A stretch of 64,000 nucleotides of DNA from Azospirillum sp. TSH64. GTDB taxonomy: Bacteria; Pseudomonadota; Alphaproteobacteria; Azospirillales; Azospirillaceae. The stretch is from positions 5,404,779-5,468,778 of the forward strand of contig NZ_LGQW01000015.1 of assembly GCF_003116035.1 (NCBI RefSeq), read 5' to 3'. Within the stretch, counting starts at the first letter, position 1, and every line of letters begins with the position of its first letter. A program made the translations under genes and the position numbers. The notes below the pieces were generated by a model. The model worked only from the letters and a program-made list of their open reading frames with translations. It was not told the origin of the DNA and made no database searches. Of the stretch, positions 26,711 through 37,472 are shown piece by piece.

Positions 26711-27586
26711 TCAGTGGACGGCGACCACGCCGCCATGACCGCCCCACCAGTAGACCGACACGAACAGGAACAGCCAGACGACGTCGACGAAGTGCCAGTA
26801 CCAGGCCGCCGCCTCGAAGCCGAAATGGCTTTCCGGGGTGAAGTGCCCCTTGTTCGTCCGGAACCAGCACACCGCCAGGAAGATGGTGCCGACCAGCACA
26901 TGGAAGCCGTGGAAGCCGGTCGCCATGTAGAAGGTCGAGGGGAAGATGCCGTCGGTGAACTTGAAGGACGCGTGGACGTACTCGTAGACCTGGAAGAAGC
27001 TGAACAGGACGCCGAGCAGAACGGTCAGGCCCAGCGCCTTCGCTGCCACGCGGTTCTGTCCCTCAATGATTGCATGGTGGGCCCAGGTGACGGTAACGCC
27101 CGACAGCAGCAGGGTCAGCGTCATCATCAGCGGCATGTCGAAGGCGTCGATGACATGCACATTGGGCGGCGGCCAGATGGCGTCGGGGTTGAGCGGCGAC
27201 ACCTTCGGCTCCAGCGCCGCATGGAAGAAGGCCCAGAAGAAGGCGGCGAAGAACATCACCTCGGACGCGATGAACAGCGCCATGCCATAGCGCAGCCCGA
27301 TCTTCACCACCGGGGTGTGGGCATGCTCGACCACCGACTCGCGGATGACCGACCGCCACCAGCCGAACATCGTCACCAGGATGGCCAGCACGCCCAGGAT
27401 CATCAGCAGCTTGCCGCCGCCATGCATGTAGATGACCAGACCGGTCGCGAGAAGCCCGCCGGAAAAGGCGCCGATCAGCGGCCAGGGGCTCGGCTTCAGC
27501 AGATGGTAGGGATGCGGGATGCCGGCGCCCGGTTCATGGGCTGACGGTTCGGCGTGCGGCATTTGCCCGTGGGTGATGTCGGCCAT
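26711..27586 (-). CDS. ctaE: Cytochrome c oxidase subunit III
   Basis: Subunit III of the aa3 oxidase stabilises the enzyme and its proton uptake. The 291-residue protein shows seven membrane segments and the motifs HHAIIEG, YEYVHASF, GFHGFHVLVGT and WYWHFVDVVWLFLF at the end. It lies 22 bases after ctaG in the oxidase operon. Confidence 0.96.
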   Translation of the reverse strand: MADITHGQMPHAEPSAHEPGAGIPHPYHLLKPSPWPLIGAFSGGLLATGLVIYMHGGGKLLMILGVLAILVTMFGWWRSVIRESVVEHAHTPVVKIGLRYGMALFIASEVMFFAAFFWAFFHAALEPKVSPLNPDAIWPPPNVHVIDAFDMPLMMTLTLLLSGVTVTWAHHAIIEGQNRVAAKALGLTVLLGVLFSFFQVYEYVHASFKFTDGIFPSTFYMATGFHGFHVLVGTIFLAVCWFRTNKGHFTPESHFGFEAAAWYWHFVDVVWLFLFVSVYWWGGHGGVVAVH

Positions 27587-27607
27587 CGTCTCACTACCCC
27601 ATATGGT

Positions 27608-28270
27608 TCAGTTTGTGGCGGTCGCCCCCGGCTCCGCCTTTTGTTTGCTTGCCCCCGGCGCCGGGGACGTCGATGCGGCGGCCGTGTGCTGTGCCAGCCT
27701 GGCCTCGCTGTCCTTGGCGCGGAAGAAGGTGTAGGACAGCGTGATGGTGCTCACGTCGTCCATGTTCGGATCGTCGGCCATCGACGGGTCGACGAAGAAG
27801 GTCACCGGCATGTCCACGACCTGACCGGGTTCGAGAATCTGCTCGGTGAAGCAGAAGCACTGCATCTTGTTGAAATAGGCGCCCGCCTTTTCCGGCGTGA
27901 CGTTGTAGACGGCGGTGCCGACGGTCGGCGCCTTCCCGCGATTCTCCGCCCGGTAGGCGGCGAAACCGGTCTCTCCCAGCTTCAGCACCAGATCCTTCTG
28001 TTCCGGCCGGAAGCCCCAGGGAAGGGCGGAGTTGGTGTCGGCGTTGAAGCGGACGGTCACCGTGCGCTCGACGACACGCGCCGCGGCCTGTTCGGCCCGC
28101 TGGGTGGTGCCGCCGAAACCGGTGACCGAGCAGAACAGGTTGTAGAGCGGGACCGACGCATACGTCAGCCCGATCATCCCCGCCACCAGCCCGAACAGCG
28201 TGCCGAGGACGAGGCGGTTGCGGCGGCGCAGCCTGTCGTCGCGCCCGTTCATCCCGTCACGAGGTATCAT
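27608..28270 (-). CDS. ctaG: Cox11/CtaG, copper insertion factor for cytochrome oxidase
   Basis: CtaG delivers copper to the CuB site of subunit I from the periplasmic side. The 220-residue protein has one N-terminal membrane helix (LVLGTLFGLVAGMIGLTYA), a periplasmic beta domain and the copper-binding CFCFTEQ motif followed by VDMPVTFFVDP. Its ATG overlaps the stop of the small upstream gene by one base. Residues 200-220 are Ala/Pro-rich and disordered. Confidence 0.96.
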   Translation of the reverse strand: MIPRDGMNGRDDRLRRRNRLVLGTLFGLVAGMIGLTYASVPLYNLFCSVTGFGGTTQRAEQAAARVVERTVTVRFNADTNSALPWGFRPEQKDLVLKLGETGFAAYRAENRGKAPTVGTAVYNVTPEKAGAYFNKMQCFCFTEQILEPGQVVDMPVTFFVDPSMADDPNMDDVSTITLSYTFFRAKDSEARLAQHTAAASTSPAPGASKQKAEPGATATN

Positions 28271-28455
28271 CAGTGCGCCCCACCCATCCGCACCACGGTG
28301 ATCGCATAGAACAGGACCACCAGGGCCAGCAAAGCCGCCAGAACGGCCAGATTGCGCCCGCGCAGCTTTTTAGCCCGCAGGGCAACTTCCTGCCGGCGCT
28401 GCTCTTCGACGGAGTTGCGGGTATCGGTCAGGTCATCGCGTTCCATCACCGTCAT
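28270..28455 (-). CDS. Small single-helix protein of the oxidase operon (CoxF-like)
   Basis: The gene codes for 61 residues: a charged head (MERDDLTDTRNSVEEQRRQE), one membrane helix (LAVLAALLALVVLFYAITVV) and a short tail. Its ATG overlaps the ctaB stop by four bases, and its stop touches the ctaG start. Alphaproteobacterial oxidase operons carry such a small gene between ctaB and ctaG. The biochemical role is unclear, and the name rests mainly on position and build. Confidence 0.82.
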   Translation of the reverse strand: MTVMERDDLTDTRNSVEEQRRQEVALRAKKLRGRNLAVLAALLALVVLFYAITVVRMGGAH

Positions 28456-29363
28456 GCCCACCCTCCAAGGATAAGCCGCTCGCCCATCATCACGGCGAAC
28501 AGCAGGAACAGGTACAGGATCGAGAAACCGAACATCTTCTTGGCCGGCTTGTCGTCGCTGGCCCGCAGGACGCGGACGGCGCAGCCGACGAACATCAGGC
28601 CGAGGATCGATGACGCCGCCAGATAGACCGGCCCGGCGATGCCGAGGAAGGACGGCGCAGCCGCCACCGGCAGCAGGATCAGCGTGTAGAGCAGCATCTG
28701 CCGCTTGGTCGCCGCCTCGCCCGCCACCACCGGCATCATCGGCACGCCGGCACGGGTGTAGTCGCCGTTGCGGAACAGGGCCAGCGCCCAGAAATGCGGC
28801 GGCGTCCACAGGAAGATCAGCAGGAACAGCATAATCGACGGCAGATCGACGCTGCCGGTCACGGCGGCCCAGCCGATCATCGGCGGGAACGCGCCGGCGG
28901 CCCCGCCGATCACGATGTTCTGCGGGGTCCGGCGCTTCAGCCACATGGTGTAGACGAAGACATAGAAGCCGATGGTCAGCGCCAGCAGCGCCGAGGCGGT
29001 CCAGTTCACCGCCAGCCCCATCACCACCACCGACAGCACCGACAGGGTGACGCCGAAGCCGAGAGCCTCGGCCGGTTCGACGCGGCCCGACGGGATCGGG
29101 CGCTTCACCGTGCGGGTCATCACCGCGTCGATGTCGCGGTCGTACCACATGTTGATGGCACCCGACGCCCCGGCGCCGACGGCGATGCACAGGACGGCGA
29201 CCAATGCCAGGAAGGGGTGGATGTGACCGGGCGCCAGCACGATGCCGGCCAGCCCGGTGAAGACCACAAGCGACATGACCCGCGGCTTGAGAAGCTCGAT
29301 GAAGTCACCGGCCGACGCGCCCCCTGTGTGGTTGAGCGCCAGTTCGTTCGTCACGTCCGTCAT
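28452..29363 (-). CDS. ctaB: Protoheme IX farnesyltransferase (haem O synthase)
   Basis: CtaB adds a farnesyl group to haem b to give haem O, the precursor of the haem a of this oxidase. The 303-residue membrane protein has about nine helices and the UbiA-type aspartate motif NMWYDRDIDAVMTRT, plus YTMWLKRRTPQNIVIGG and WTPPHFWALALFRNGDY. It follows ctaD with a gap of about 150 bases and overlaps the next small gene. Confidence 0.96.
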   Translation of the reverse strand: MTDVTNELALNHTGGASAGDFIELLKPRVMSLVVFTGLAGIVLAPGHIHPFLALVAVLCIAVGAGASGAINMWYDRDIDAVMTRTVKRPIPSGRVEPAEALGFGVTLSVLSVVVMGLAVNWTASALLALTIGFYVFVYTMWLKRRTPQNIVIGGAAGAFPPMIGWAAVTGSVDLPSIMLFLLIFLWTPPHFWALALFRNGDYTRAGVPMMPVVAGEAATKRQMLLYTLILLPVAAAPSFLGIAGPVYLAASSILGLMFVGCAVRVLRASDDKPAKKMFGFSILYLFLLFAVMMGERLILGGWA

Positions 29364-29514
29364 ATCATGTCCTTGTCTTCTAACCCCGGGCCTTCCAACA
29401 AAAAGTCGTCACCCCGGCACCCTCACCACCGGCGCCCATGTTCGGGCTGCTCGGCCTGGTCCTGTTTCCCGGACGGGGGGCCTGCTTCTCGGCGACGCCC
29501 GCCCGTTAGCACGC

Positions 29515-31134
29515 TTACTTGACCTGGGGCAACGTCTCGAACGCGTGGAACGGGGGCGGCGAGCTGACCGTCCATTCCAGCGTGCCGGCCTGCGGGCCCC
29601 AATAGGCGCCCGGCACCCGTTCGCCGCTGCGCAGGGTCTTCCAGGCGATCCACACGAACAGCAGCGTGGAGGCGAAGGAGAGGTAGGCGCCCAGCGACGA
29701 GATCATGTTCCAGCCCCAGAAGGCATCCGGATAGTCCGGGATGCGGCGGGGCATGCCCGACAGGCCGAGGAAGTGCTGCGGGAAGAACACCAGGTTGACG
29801 CCGACGAAGGTCGTGTAGAAATGGACCTTGCCCCAGAACTCCGGATACTGGCGCCCCGACATCTTGCCGATCCAGTAGTACCAGCCGGCGAAGATCGAGA
29901 ACACCGCACCCAGCGACAGCACATAGTGGAAGTGCGCCACGACGTAGTAGGTGTCGTGCATGTAGTTGTCGAGGCCGCCGTTCGCCAGCACCACGCCGGT
30001 GACGCCGCCGACCGTGAACAGGAAGATGAAGCCCAGCGCCCACAGCATCGGCACCCGGAACTCGATCGAGCCGCCCCACATGGTGGCGATCCAGGAGAAG
30101 ATCTTCACGCCGGTCGGCACCGCGATGATCATGGTGGCGGCGGTGAAGTAGGCCTTGGTGTTGACGTCCAGACCGACCGTGTACATGTGGTGCGCCCACA
30201 CGACGAAGCCGACCACGCCGATGGCGACCATGGCGTAGGCCATCCCGAGATAGCCGAACACCGGCTTCTTGGAGAAGGTCGACACGATGTGGCTGATGAT
30301 GCCGAAGGCCGGCAGGATCATGATGTAGACTTCGGGGTGGCCGAAGAACCAGAACAGGTGCTGGAACAGGATCGGGTCGCCGCCGCCTTCGGGGTTGAAG
30401 AAGGTGGTGCCGAAGTTGCGGTCGGTCAGCAGCATGGTGATGGCGCCGCCCAGAACCGGCACCGCCAGCAGCAGCAGGAAGGCCGTCACCAGCATCGCCC
30501 AGACGAACAGCGGCATCTTGTGCAGCGTCATGCCCGGGGCGCGCATGTTGAAGATGGTGGTGATGAAGTTCACCGCGCCCAGGATCGAGCTGGCGCCGGC
30601 CAGATGCAGGGCGAAGATCGCCATGTCGACCGACGGCCCGCTGTGCCCCAGCGGCGAGGACAGCGGCGGGTAGATCGTCCATCCCGTGCCGGCACCGGTG
30701 CCGACGAAGGCGGAGCCCAGCAGCAGCAGGAAGGCCGGCACGATCAGCCAGAAGCTGATGTTGTTCATGCGCGGGAAGGCCATGTCGGGCGCGCCGATCA
30801 TGAGCGGCACGAACCAGTTGCCGAAGCCGCCGATCAGCGCCGGCATCACCACGAAGAACACCATGATCAGGCCGTGCGCCGTGATCAGCACGTTCCACAT
30901 CTGGCCGTCGGAGACGAACTGCAACCCCGGCGACTGAAGCTCCGCCCGCATGATGACGGAGAACAGGCCGCCGATCAGCCCGGCGATGACCGAGAAGATC
31001 AGATAGAGCGTGCCGATGTCCTTGTGGTTGGTCGAATAGAACCAACGCTGCACGAAGCCGGGGACGTGATGATCGTCATGCCCGTGCCCATGGTCTCCCA
31101 CATGCTCACCATGTCCCGGTGTGGCGTTTGCCAT
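29515..31134 (-). CDS. ctaD: Cytochrome c oxidase subunit I (aa3 type)
   Basis: The catalytic subunit, 539 residues, contains haem a, haem a3 and CuB. Visible ligands include His in AHGLIMVFF, HPEVYIMILP with the Tyr of the His-Tyr crosslink, the HH pair in VWAHHMYTVG, and HFHYVLSLG. Twelve membrane segments are expected. The head is His/Asp/Gly-rich (GHGEHVGDHGHGHDDHH), which could bind metal ions and is a little unusual in its length. It lies between ctaC and ctaB. Confidence 0.97.
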   Translation of the reverse strand: MANATPGHGEHVGDHGHGHDDHHVPGFVQRWFYSTNHKDIGTLYLIFSVIAGLIGGLFSVIMRAELQSPGLQFVSDGQMWNVLITAHGLIMVFFVVMPALIGGFGNWFVPLMIGAPDMAFPRMNNISFWLIVPAFLLLLGSAFVGTGAGTGWTIYPPLSSPLGHSGPSVDMAIFALHLAGASSILGAVNFITTIFNMRAPGMTLHKMPLFVWAMLVTAFLLLLAVPVLGGAITMLLTDRNFGTTFFNPEGGGDPILFQHLFWFFGHPEVYIMILPAFGIISHIVSTFSKKPVFGYLGMAYAMVAIGVVGFVVWAHHMYTVGLDVNTKAYFTAATMIIAVPTGVKIFSWIATMWGGSIEFRVPMLWALGFIFLFTVGGVTGVVLANGGLDNYMHDTYYVVAHFHYVLSLGAVFSIFAGWYYWIGKMSGRQYPEFWGKVHFYTTFVGVNLVFFPQHFLGLSGMPRRIPDYPDAFWGWNMISSLGAYLSFASTLLFVWIAWKTLRSGERVPGAYWGPQAGTLEWTVSSPPPFHAFETLPQVK

Positions 31135-31253
31135 GTCTCTACCCTTTGTCGCTGTCCCTGGCCGCCGTCCGCTCCGCTCTGTCGCGGAGCGCCGGCAGCT
31201 GGGTTGGGTTCTTCTTATCGCGTCGTCCCTGTGGCGGGCTGTGCGAAGTCCGC

Positions 31254-32102
31254 TTATTCGACCAGCGTTCCGGTCGGGCGCTGCGCCACGTCGCGGTCAC
31301 CGTCCTTAGGAGCGTAGGCCGTCTTGGCCTTGGCGACCCAGGCGTCGAACGCTTCCCGAGACACGGCCTCAACCGCGATCGGCATGAAGCCGTGGTTGGT
31401 GCCGCAGATCTCGGAGCACTGGCCGTAATAGACGCCTTCGCGCTCGGCCTTGAACCAGGTCTCGTTGATGCGGCCGGGCACGCCGTCCTTCTTCAGGCCG
31501 AAGGCGGGAACCGCCCAGGAATGGATCACGTCGCCCGCCGTCACCAGCACGCGGATGGTGGTGTTGACCGGAACGACCACGCGGTTGTCGACCTCCAGCA
31601 GGCGCTTCTGGCCCGGCTTCAGGTCGGCATCGGCGATCATGTAGCTGGAGAAGGTGATGTTGCCGTGGTCGGGATATTCGTAATCCCAGTACCACTGGTG
31701 GCCGATCACCTTGATGGTCATGTCGGCCTGCGGGATGCGTTCCGCCGCGTAGAGCAGCTTGAAGGACGGAACGGCGATCACGATCAGGATGATGACCGGG
31801 ACCACGGTCCAGGCGACCTCGAGCAGCGTGTGGTGCGAGGTCTTGGACGGAACCGGGTTCCTCTTCGCGTTGAACCGGACGACGCAGTAGGCCATCAGCC
31901 CCGCGACGAAGATCACGATCAGCGTGATGACGACGGTCAGCAGGTCGTTGAACGAGGTCATCAGGTGTTTGACCGGCGAGGCGGAGGGCTGCATGCCCAT
32001 TTCCCACGGTCGCGGCTCGTTCGCCAGGGCGGCACTGCTCCAGCCGCCCACCATCGACAGGACCGCCGCCAGGCCGGCGGCGTACAGGCTTTGCCTTCTC
32101 AT
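31254..32102 (-). CDS. ctaC: Cytochrome c oxidase subunit II
   Basis: Subunit II takes electrons from cytochrome c through the CuA centre. ATG 32100-32102 gives 282 residues with a signal peptide (RRQSLYAAGLAAVLSMVGG); AAGGGG precedes it at good spacing. Two membrane helices follow, then the periplasmic cupredoxin domain with the aromatic GHQWYWDYEYPD and the CuA ligands in YGQCSEICGTNHGFMPI. It is the first gene of the oxidase operon. Confidence 0.96.
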   Translation of the reverse strand: MRRQSLYAAGLAAVLSMVGGWSSAALANEPRPWEMGMQPSASPVKHLMTSFNDLLTVVITLIVIFVAGLMAYCVVRFNAKRNPVPSKTSHHTLLEVAWTVVPVIILIVIAVPSFKLLYAAERIPQADMTIKVIGHQWYWDYEYPDHGNITFSSYMIADADLKPGQKRLLEVDNRVVVPVNTTIRVLVTAGDVIHSWAVPAFGLKKDGVPGRINETWFKAEREGVYYGQCSEICGTNHGFMPIAVEAVSREAFDAWVAKAKTAYAPKDGDRDVAQRPTGTLVE

Positions 32103-32674
32103 CCCCAACCCCTTCTTAGCCGCGACGCTCGTCATGGCCCGCGGTCGTCTCTCCCGCCGACGCTCCCTCCGCCCTGTTGATCCGGACCGGCTTCTGTTCG
32201 CGCGGTCCATGGTTGGGCTTATCAGCGAACGTCAGTTTATGCAGGGATCACGCCATCTTAGCGCGACATATACCCGCAGCCGGAGCTTATCCCCGTGCCC
32301 CGCTGGGTTACAAGCCTTTCCTCTCGCCCACCGATTGCCCCATCGATTGCATAGACTTTTCCTCACATTCAGATGAGCCGTGGGAACAAAGGTTGAGCGG
32401 AAACAGGGGGCATGCCATGCGGCATTCCGCCGCAGTCCGTTGGACCAGCTGATTTTCTCGGGATTGGCTTCGGGACATGAATGCCAGCGCTCAGGCCCTG
32501 GCGCGCAGGATTGTTGCGGCGGCGGTGCGCGACTCAGGAGTTGAGGATGGGCAAGGTCCGGGCGTCCCGCCAGATGCGCGAAGGTGATAGACGGCGCCCC
32601 TACCCTTCCCCGCCCGGCTAGGGAGGGTTTGCGGCACCTTCAATTCAGATTGGACAGGGCGGCAACCGCGCCGG
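32103..32674. other. Leader/promoter region of the oxidase operon
   Basis: No gene is visible in this 570-base stretch. On the minus strand TTGTAA (32313-32308), 16 bases and GATAAG (32291-32286) make a passable sigma70-like promoter that would drive ctaC with a leader of about 180 bases. The region 32490-32670 holds nothing I can identify. Confidence 0.35.
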
Positions 32675-34054
32675 TCAATGCCCGCCGACCAGCACCTTGC
32701 GAATCCGCCTGACACCCGACCAGACGAAGGCGATGACGATGGGGATCATCAGCCCGACCAGCAGGTCGGGATCGACCTTGAGACCGAAGCCTTTCAAGCC
32801 CTTGGCCGCATAGCCGACGATGCCGACGAGGTAGTAGCTGATCGCCACCACCGACAGCCCCTCGACCGTTTCCTGCAGGCGAAGCTGCAACTGCGCGCGG
32901 CGGTCCATCGACTGGAGCAGCTCGGCATTCTGCCCTTCCACCGCGATCTCGACGCGGGTGCGCAGCAGCGTGCTGGCCCGCGCGACGCGCTGCGACAGCG
33001 AATCGAGCCGCTCCTCAACCGCCTCGCAGGTGCGGATCGCCGGGGTCAGGCGGCGGTCCATGAACTCCTGGACGGTCTGCAACCCCTCGATCCGGATCTC
33101 GCGCAGCTCCTCGATTCGCCGCTCCACCAGCTCGTGATAGGCACGGGCAGCACCGAATCGATAGGCGGTCTCGGCGGCGATCTGCTCGGTCTGCGCCGCC
33201 AGCAGGGTCAGGCGGTCGAGCAGGTCGCGCTCGTCCTGAAGGCCGCGCAGGCTGGCGATGCGGGCGGTGACCTCGGCCAGCCCGGCCTCGATCGGGCCGA
33301 TGCGGGGCAGCACGCCGCGCGCCATCGGCAGGGCCAGCAGGGCCAGCACGCGGTAGGTCTCGATCTCCAGCAGGCGCTGGACGACGCGGCCGGTCTGGCG
33401 CGGCGTCATCGAATGGTCGGCGACCAGCATGCGGGAGAAGCCGTCGCCATGGATGCGGAAGTCGGTCCAGGCGGTGGCCGACCGGCCGGCGATTCGCGAG
33501 CCGACATAGCTTTCGGAGCCGAACATCGCCGCCATCATGTTCGCCGAGGGTTCGGGCGTGTCGGGATCGAGCACGGCGACATGGATGCCGACCAGCAGTT
33601 CGCCCGGCAGCCCGGCCAGCCAGTCGCGCGGCAGGGCGTGCAGCGCCGGATCGACGAAGGGATCGACGACGGAGCCGGCCGGCATGGCGCTGGGACGGAA
33701 GACCGTCCAGGTCGAGAATTCGGTGTGGCGCTCCCATTTCAGGTGAAAGCTGCCGAAGGAGGCGCTGTGGTGGGTGGCGCCCTGCGGCGGACGGACAACG
33801 CCGGCCCAGTCGCACAGAGCCTCCAGATGCCGGCGGTCGGCCTCCGCCGCCCCTTCGCCCGACAGCATCGCCAGCATGGTGGCGCGCACCGGGGCGGCCA
33901 GCGCCTCCGGCGGGCGGGCATGCACCTCGTTGGTGAGCGTCTGGCGCAGCGGATGGTCGCGCAGCGGGCGCAGGCCGGAGATGGACGCACCGGAGCCACC
34001 CGGCCCGGCGCGGTTCAGGGTATCGGTCGTCGTCCGCGCCGCACCGTCGGTCAT
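32675..34054 (-). CDS. DUF3422 family membrane-anchored protein
   Basis: The product of about 459 residues begins with the DUF3422 landmark LRDHPLRQTLTNEVHARPPE and contains FSTWTVFRP, TDFRIHGDGFSRMLV and a long charged coiled-coil stretch (about 280-400). It ends with two hydrophobic segments (VVAISYYLVGIVGYAAKG and LLVGLMIPIVIAFVWSGV). The function is unknown; the tail suggests a membrane anchor with a large cytoplasmic part. ATG 34054 is chosen because GGAGGGG is just upstream; ATGs at 34069 and 34105 are possible. It is divergent from tldD. Confidence 0.85.
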   Translation of the reverse strand: MTDGAARTTTDTLNRAGPGGSGASISGLRPLRDHPLRQTLTNEVHARPPEALAAPVRATMLAMLSGEGAAEADRRHLEALCDWAGVVRPPQGATHHSASFGSFHLKWERHTEFSTWTVFRPSAMPAGSVVDPFVDPALHALPRDWLAGLPGELLVGIHVAVLDPDTPEPSANMMAAMFGSESYVGSRIAGRSATAWTDFRIHGDGFSRMLVADHSMTPRQTGRVVQRLLEIETYRVLALLALPMARGVLPRIGPIEAGLAEVTARIASLRGLQDERDLLDRLTLLAAQTEQIAAETAYRFGAARAYHELVERRIEELREIRIEGLQTVQEFMDRRLTPAIRTCEAVEERLDSLSQRVARASTLLRTRVEIAVEGQNAELLQSMDRRAQLQLRLQETVEGLSVVAISYYLVGIVGYAAKGLKGFGLKVDPDLLVGLMIPIVIAFVWSGVRRIRKVLVGGH

Positions 34055-34331
34055 GATCCCCTCCGCCATCCCAGCACCGCCCCCACTTGGCCGTTCCGTG
34101 GCCATCCCCTGGTCTTCCCTGGCCCGTCCGCCGACAGGTTACACAATCGGGCATCGGCGAACTTGCCGGATCGCGCCAGCGTCGCCACACTATAGTCTGT
34201 CCGTTAGAACACATCGTACGGTGCGGCGCGAGATCGCCCGCTATGACACTGTGTCCTACCATGGAACAAGGCCGCTACTCCCCGCGGGCCGGGCAGGCCG
34301 GGTTCCGCCCCATCACAGGTTCGGAGTTTTC

Positions 34332-35765
<1,434 letters not shown>

Positions 35766-35799
35766 CGCTGCGGCGTCTGACATTTTCCGAGCCTCGATG

Positions 35800-35834
35800 A
35801 AGGGCCGGATCGCTTCTGCGGTCCGGCCCTTTTC
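35800..35834 (+). terminator. Rho-independent terminator after tldD
   Basis: AGGGCCGGA pairs with TCCGGCCCT around a 13-base loop, followed by TTTT. It lies 34 bases after the tldD stop codon. Confidence 0.85.
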
Positions 35835-35914
35835 GTATTTCGGGCTTGGAGCCGCCGATTGCATCGGTATCGTCACACCGGAGTTTTTCAACTTTCCGGA
35901 TTGGATGATCACAC

Positions 35915-36475
35915 ATGCATTCGTTTTCGCGAATTTTAAAGGCTGCGACGCTCGCTTTCGGACTGGCGCTGGCCGCGGCCCTTCCCGGCCATGCCCAGAC
36001 CGCCCCGACCGTTGAACAGGCGGCCGCCGCCAAGGCCCCGGGAGCCAGCGCCGACCAGCTGAACGCCCGCGTCGTGGTGGCGAGCTATTTCTACGCCTCC
36101 ACCGATCTCACTTCCGCCCGCTATGCCGACGATTCCAAGGGAATCGATTTCTCCAAGCCGCTGGAGGTGATCGACGTCGCCGCCGGCACCGGCTGGTACC
36201 AGTATGTCCGCACCGGCTACGACAGCGTCCGCTTCGGCAACTTCTTCTCGCCCGTGGTGACGGCGACGCCCGACTGCCTCGGAATCTCCGGCGCCGGCCG
36301 GGCCGAGTACAAGGCGGTCCTGCCCGCCGGCCAGGGGCTGAAGTCGGTTGCCGCCCCCATCGTCGACAGCTGGACCACCCCCGGCACCAGCGTGCAGACG
36401 GCGGGCGGCTGCGCCCAGGTCGTGGTGCCGAACAGCGTGAAGGCCGGCGTCACCAGCGGCGGTCTGGTACAGTAA
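35915..36475 (+). CDS. Secreted protein of unknown function, 186 aa
   Basis: A clear cleavable signal peptide is present (ILKAATLAFGLALAAALPGHAQ, with cleavage after AHAQ-like GHAQ near residue 28). The mature part begins with TAPTVEQAAAAKAP and looks beta-rich; two Cys in TPDCLGISG and GGCAQVVV could form a disulfide bond in the periplasm. No domain is recognised. It is on the same strand as the following small gene, 47 bases away. Confidence 0.75.
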   Translation: MHSFSRILKAATLAFGLALAAALPGHAQTAPTVEQAAAAKAPGASADQLNARVVVASYFYASTDLTSARYADDSKGIDFSKPLEVIDVAAGTGWYQYVRTGYDSVRFGNFFSPVVTATPDCLGISGAGRAEYKAVLPAGQGLKSVAAPIVDSWTTPGTSVQTAGGCAQVVVPNSVKAGVTSGGLVQ

Positions 36476-36522
36476 CGCCCCGCCGCAATCGCAACCCCTT
36501 CCATCGCACCCGGAGCCCCGCC

Positions 36523-36810
36523 ATGTCCGACATCGCCACCACCGACGAACTGCGCCGCCGCATCGCGCAGGCCCAGGCCGGGGTTGCCGTGCTGGCGCGG
36601 CGGGAACCGGACAGCAGCTGGCTGGCCAGCATCCAGCGCCAGTTGGAGTATGTGGATGGGGCGGCGCGGGACGGGGCCACGCGGCTCGACCGTGCAGAGG
36701 AGCTGAATTTCGGCCTGCTCGCCTCGCATTATGTCGACGACGCCGACCCGGCGCTGGCGGCGGAGCTTCATACCATCAGCGCCGCCACCCGCCGGCTGTT
36801 CGGTTTCTGA
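36523..36810 (+). CDS. Tsi6-like putative immunity protein, 95 aa
   Basis: The all-helical 95-residue protein matches, by memory, the layout of the Tsi6 immunity family: an Arg/Ala helix, SIQRQLEYVDGAARDG in the middle and a D...L..L..G..A..Y-DD-DP-LA-EL pattern in RLDRAEELNFGLLASHYV. In Pseudomonas, Tsi6 blocks the NAD(P)-degrading type VI effector Tse6. No Tse6-like toxin gene lies beside it, so it may be an orphan. ATG 36523 follows GGAG. The family call is my recollection, not a search result. Confidence 0.65.
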   Translation: MSDIATTDELRRRIAQAQAGVAVLARREPDSSWLASIQRQLEYVDGAARDGATRLDRAEELNFGLLASHYVDDADPALAAELHTISAATRRLFGF

Positions 36811-36919
36811 GCGCCATTTTGTGCTGGCGTTCCCGGCACCCCGCTTCGATGATCGCCCTTCCGGACGGCACGGCCGAACCCGTGCCCCTCGAGAACAAGA
36901 TCAAAACGGGAGATGTGCG

Positions 36920-37459
36920 ATGGCGACGGAATCGACCGCTGGGCTGGCCCTGGTTTCCACCTTCTGCCCCGACCGGGTCGGGCTGGTTTCCGGCATCACC
37001 AGCCACCTGTTCGACCAGGGCATCAACCTGCGCGACGCCACCTTCGCCTCGCTGGGCAGCGGGGCCGAGTTCTCCGCCGTCTGTGAACTGCCCGCCGGCC
37101 TGACGGTGGCGGAGGTCCAGGCCAGCCTGTCGTCCCTGCCCGTCCTGGCCGGCGCCGAGGTGAAGGTCACCCCCTTCGCCTTCGATCCCCAGCCGGGCCC
37201 GCAGGCCATGGTCACCCACCGCGTCGAGGTGTCGGGCGGCGACCAGCCCGGCCTCGTCGCCCGCCTGTCGGAGATCTTCACCCAGTTCGACGCCAACATC
37301 GTGCGGCTGGACGCGCAGACCTTGCCCGACCGCGCCGGCGAGCGCTATGTCCTGCGCTTCTCGGTCTCGATCCCGCCGGAGCGGGCGGAGGTCTGCCTGT
37401 CGGCGGTGGCCAACACCGCGGAAACGCTGGGGCTGACCTGCCGGGCGGAGGCGCTGTGA
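36920..37459 (+). CDS. ACT-domain protein of the GcvR type
   Basis: The 179-residue product holds two ACT domains: LVSTFCPDRVGLVSGITSHL at the start and MVTHRVEVSGGDQPGLVARL near residue 93. This is the arrangement of GcvR, the regulator of the glycine cleavage system in E. coli, and of related amino-acid sensors. ATG 36920 follows GGGAGA. The target is unknown here; GcvA is not in the window. The gene ends 13 bases from the convergent sugE. Confidence 0.88.
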   Translation: MATESTAGLALVSTFCPDRVGLVSGITSHLFDQGINLRDATFASLGSGAEFSAVCELPAGLTVAEVQASLSSLPVLAGAEVKVTPFAFDPQPGPQAMVTHRVEVSGGDQPGLVARLSEIFTQFDANIVRLDAQTLPDRAGERYVLRFSVSIPPERAEVCLSAVANTAETLGLTCRAEAL

Positions 37460-37472
37460 GGGGGCTGCCCCC

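Noticed and set aside
29364..29514. Possible small gene between ctaD and ctaB
   Set aside because: Only a 19-codon frame without a clear ribosome site or recognisable product is present.
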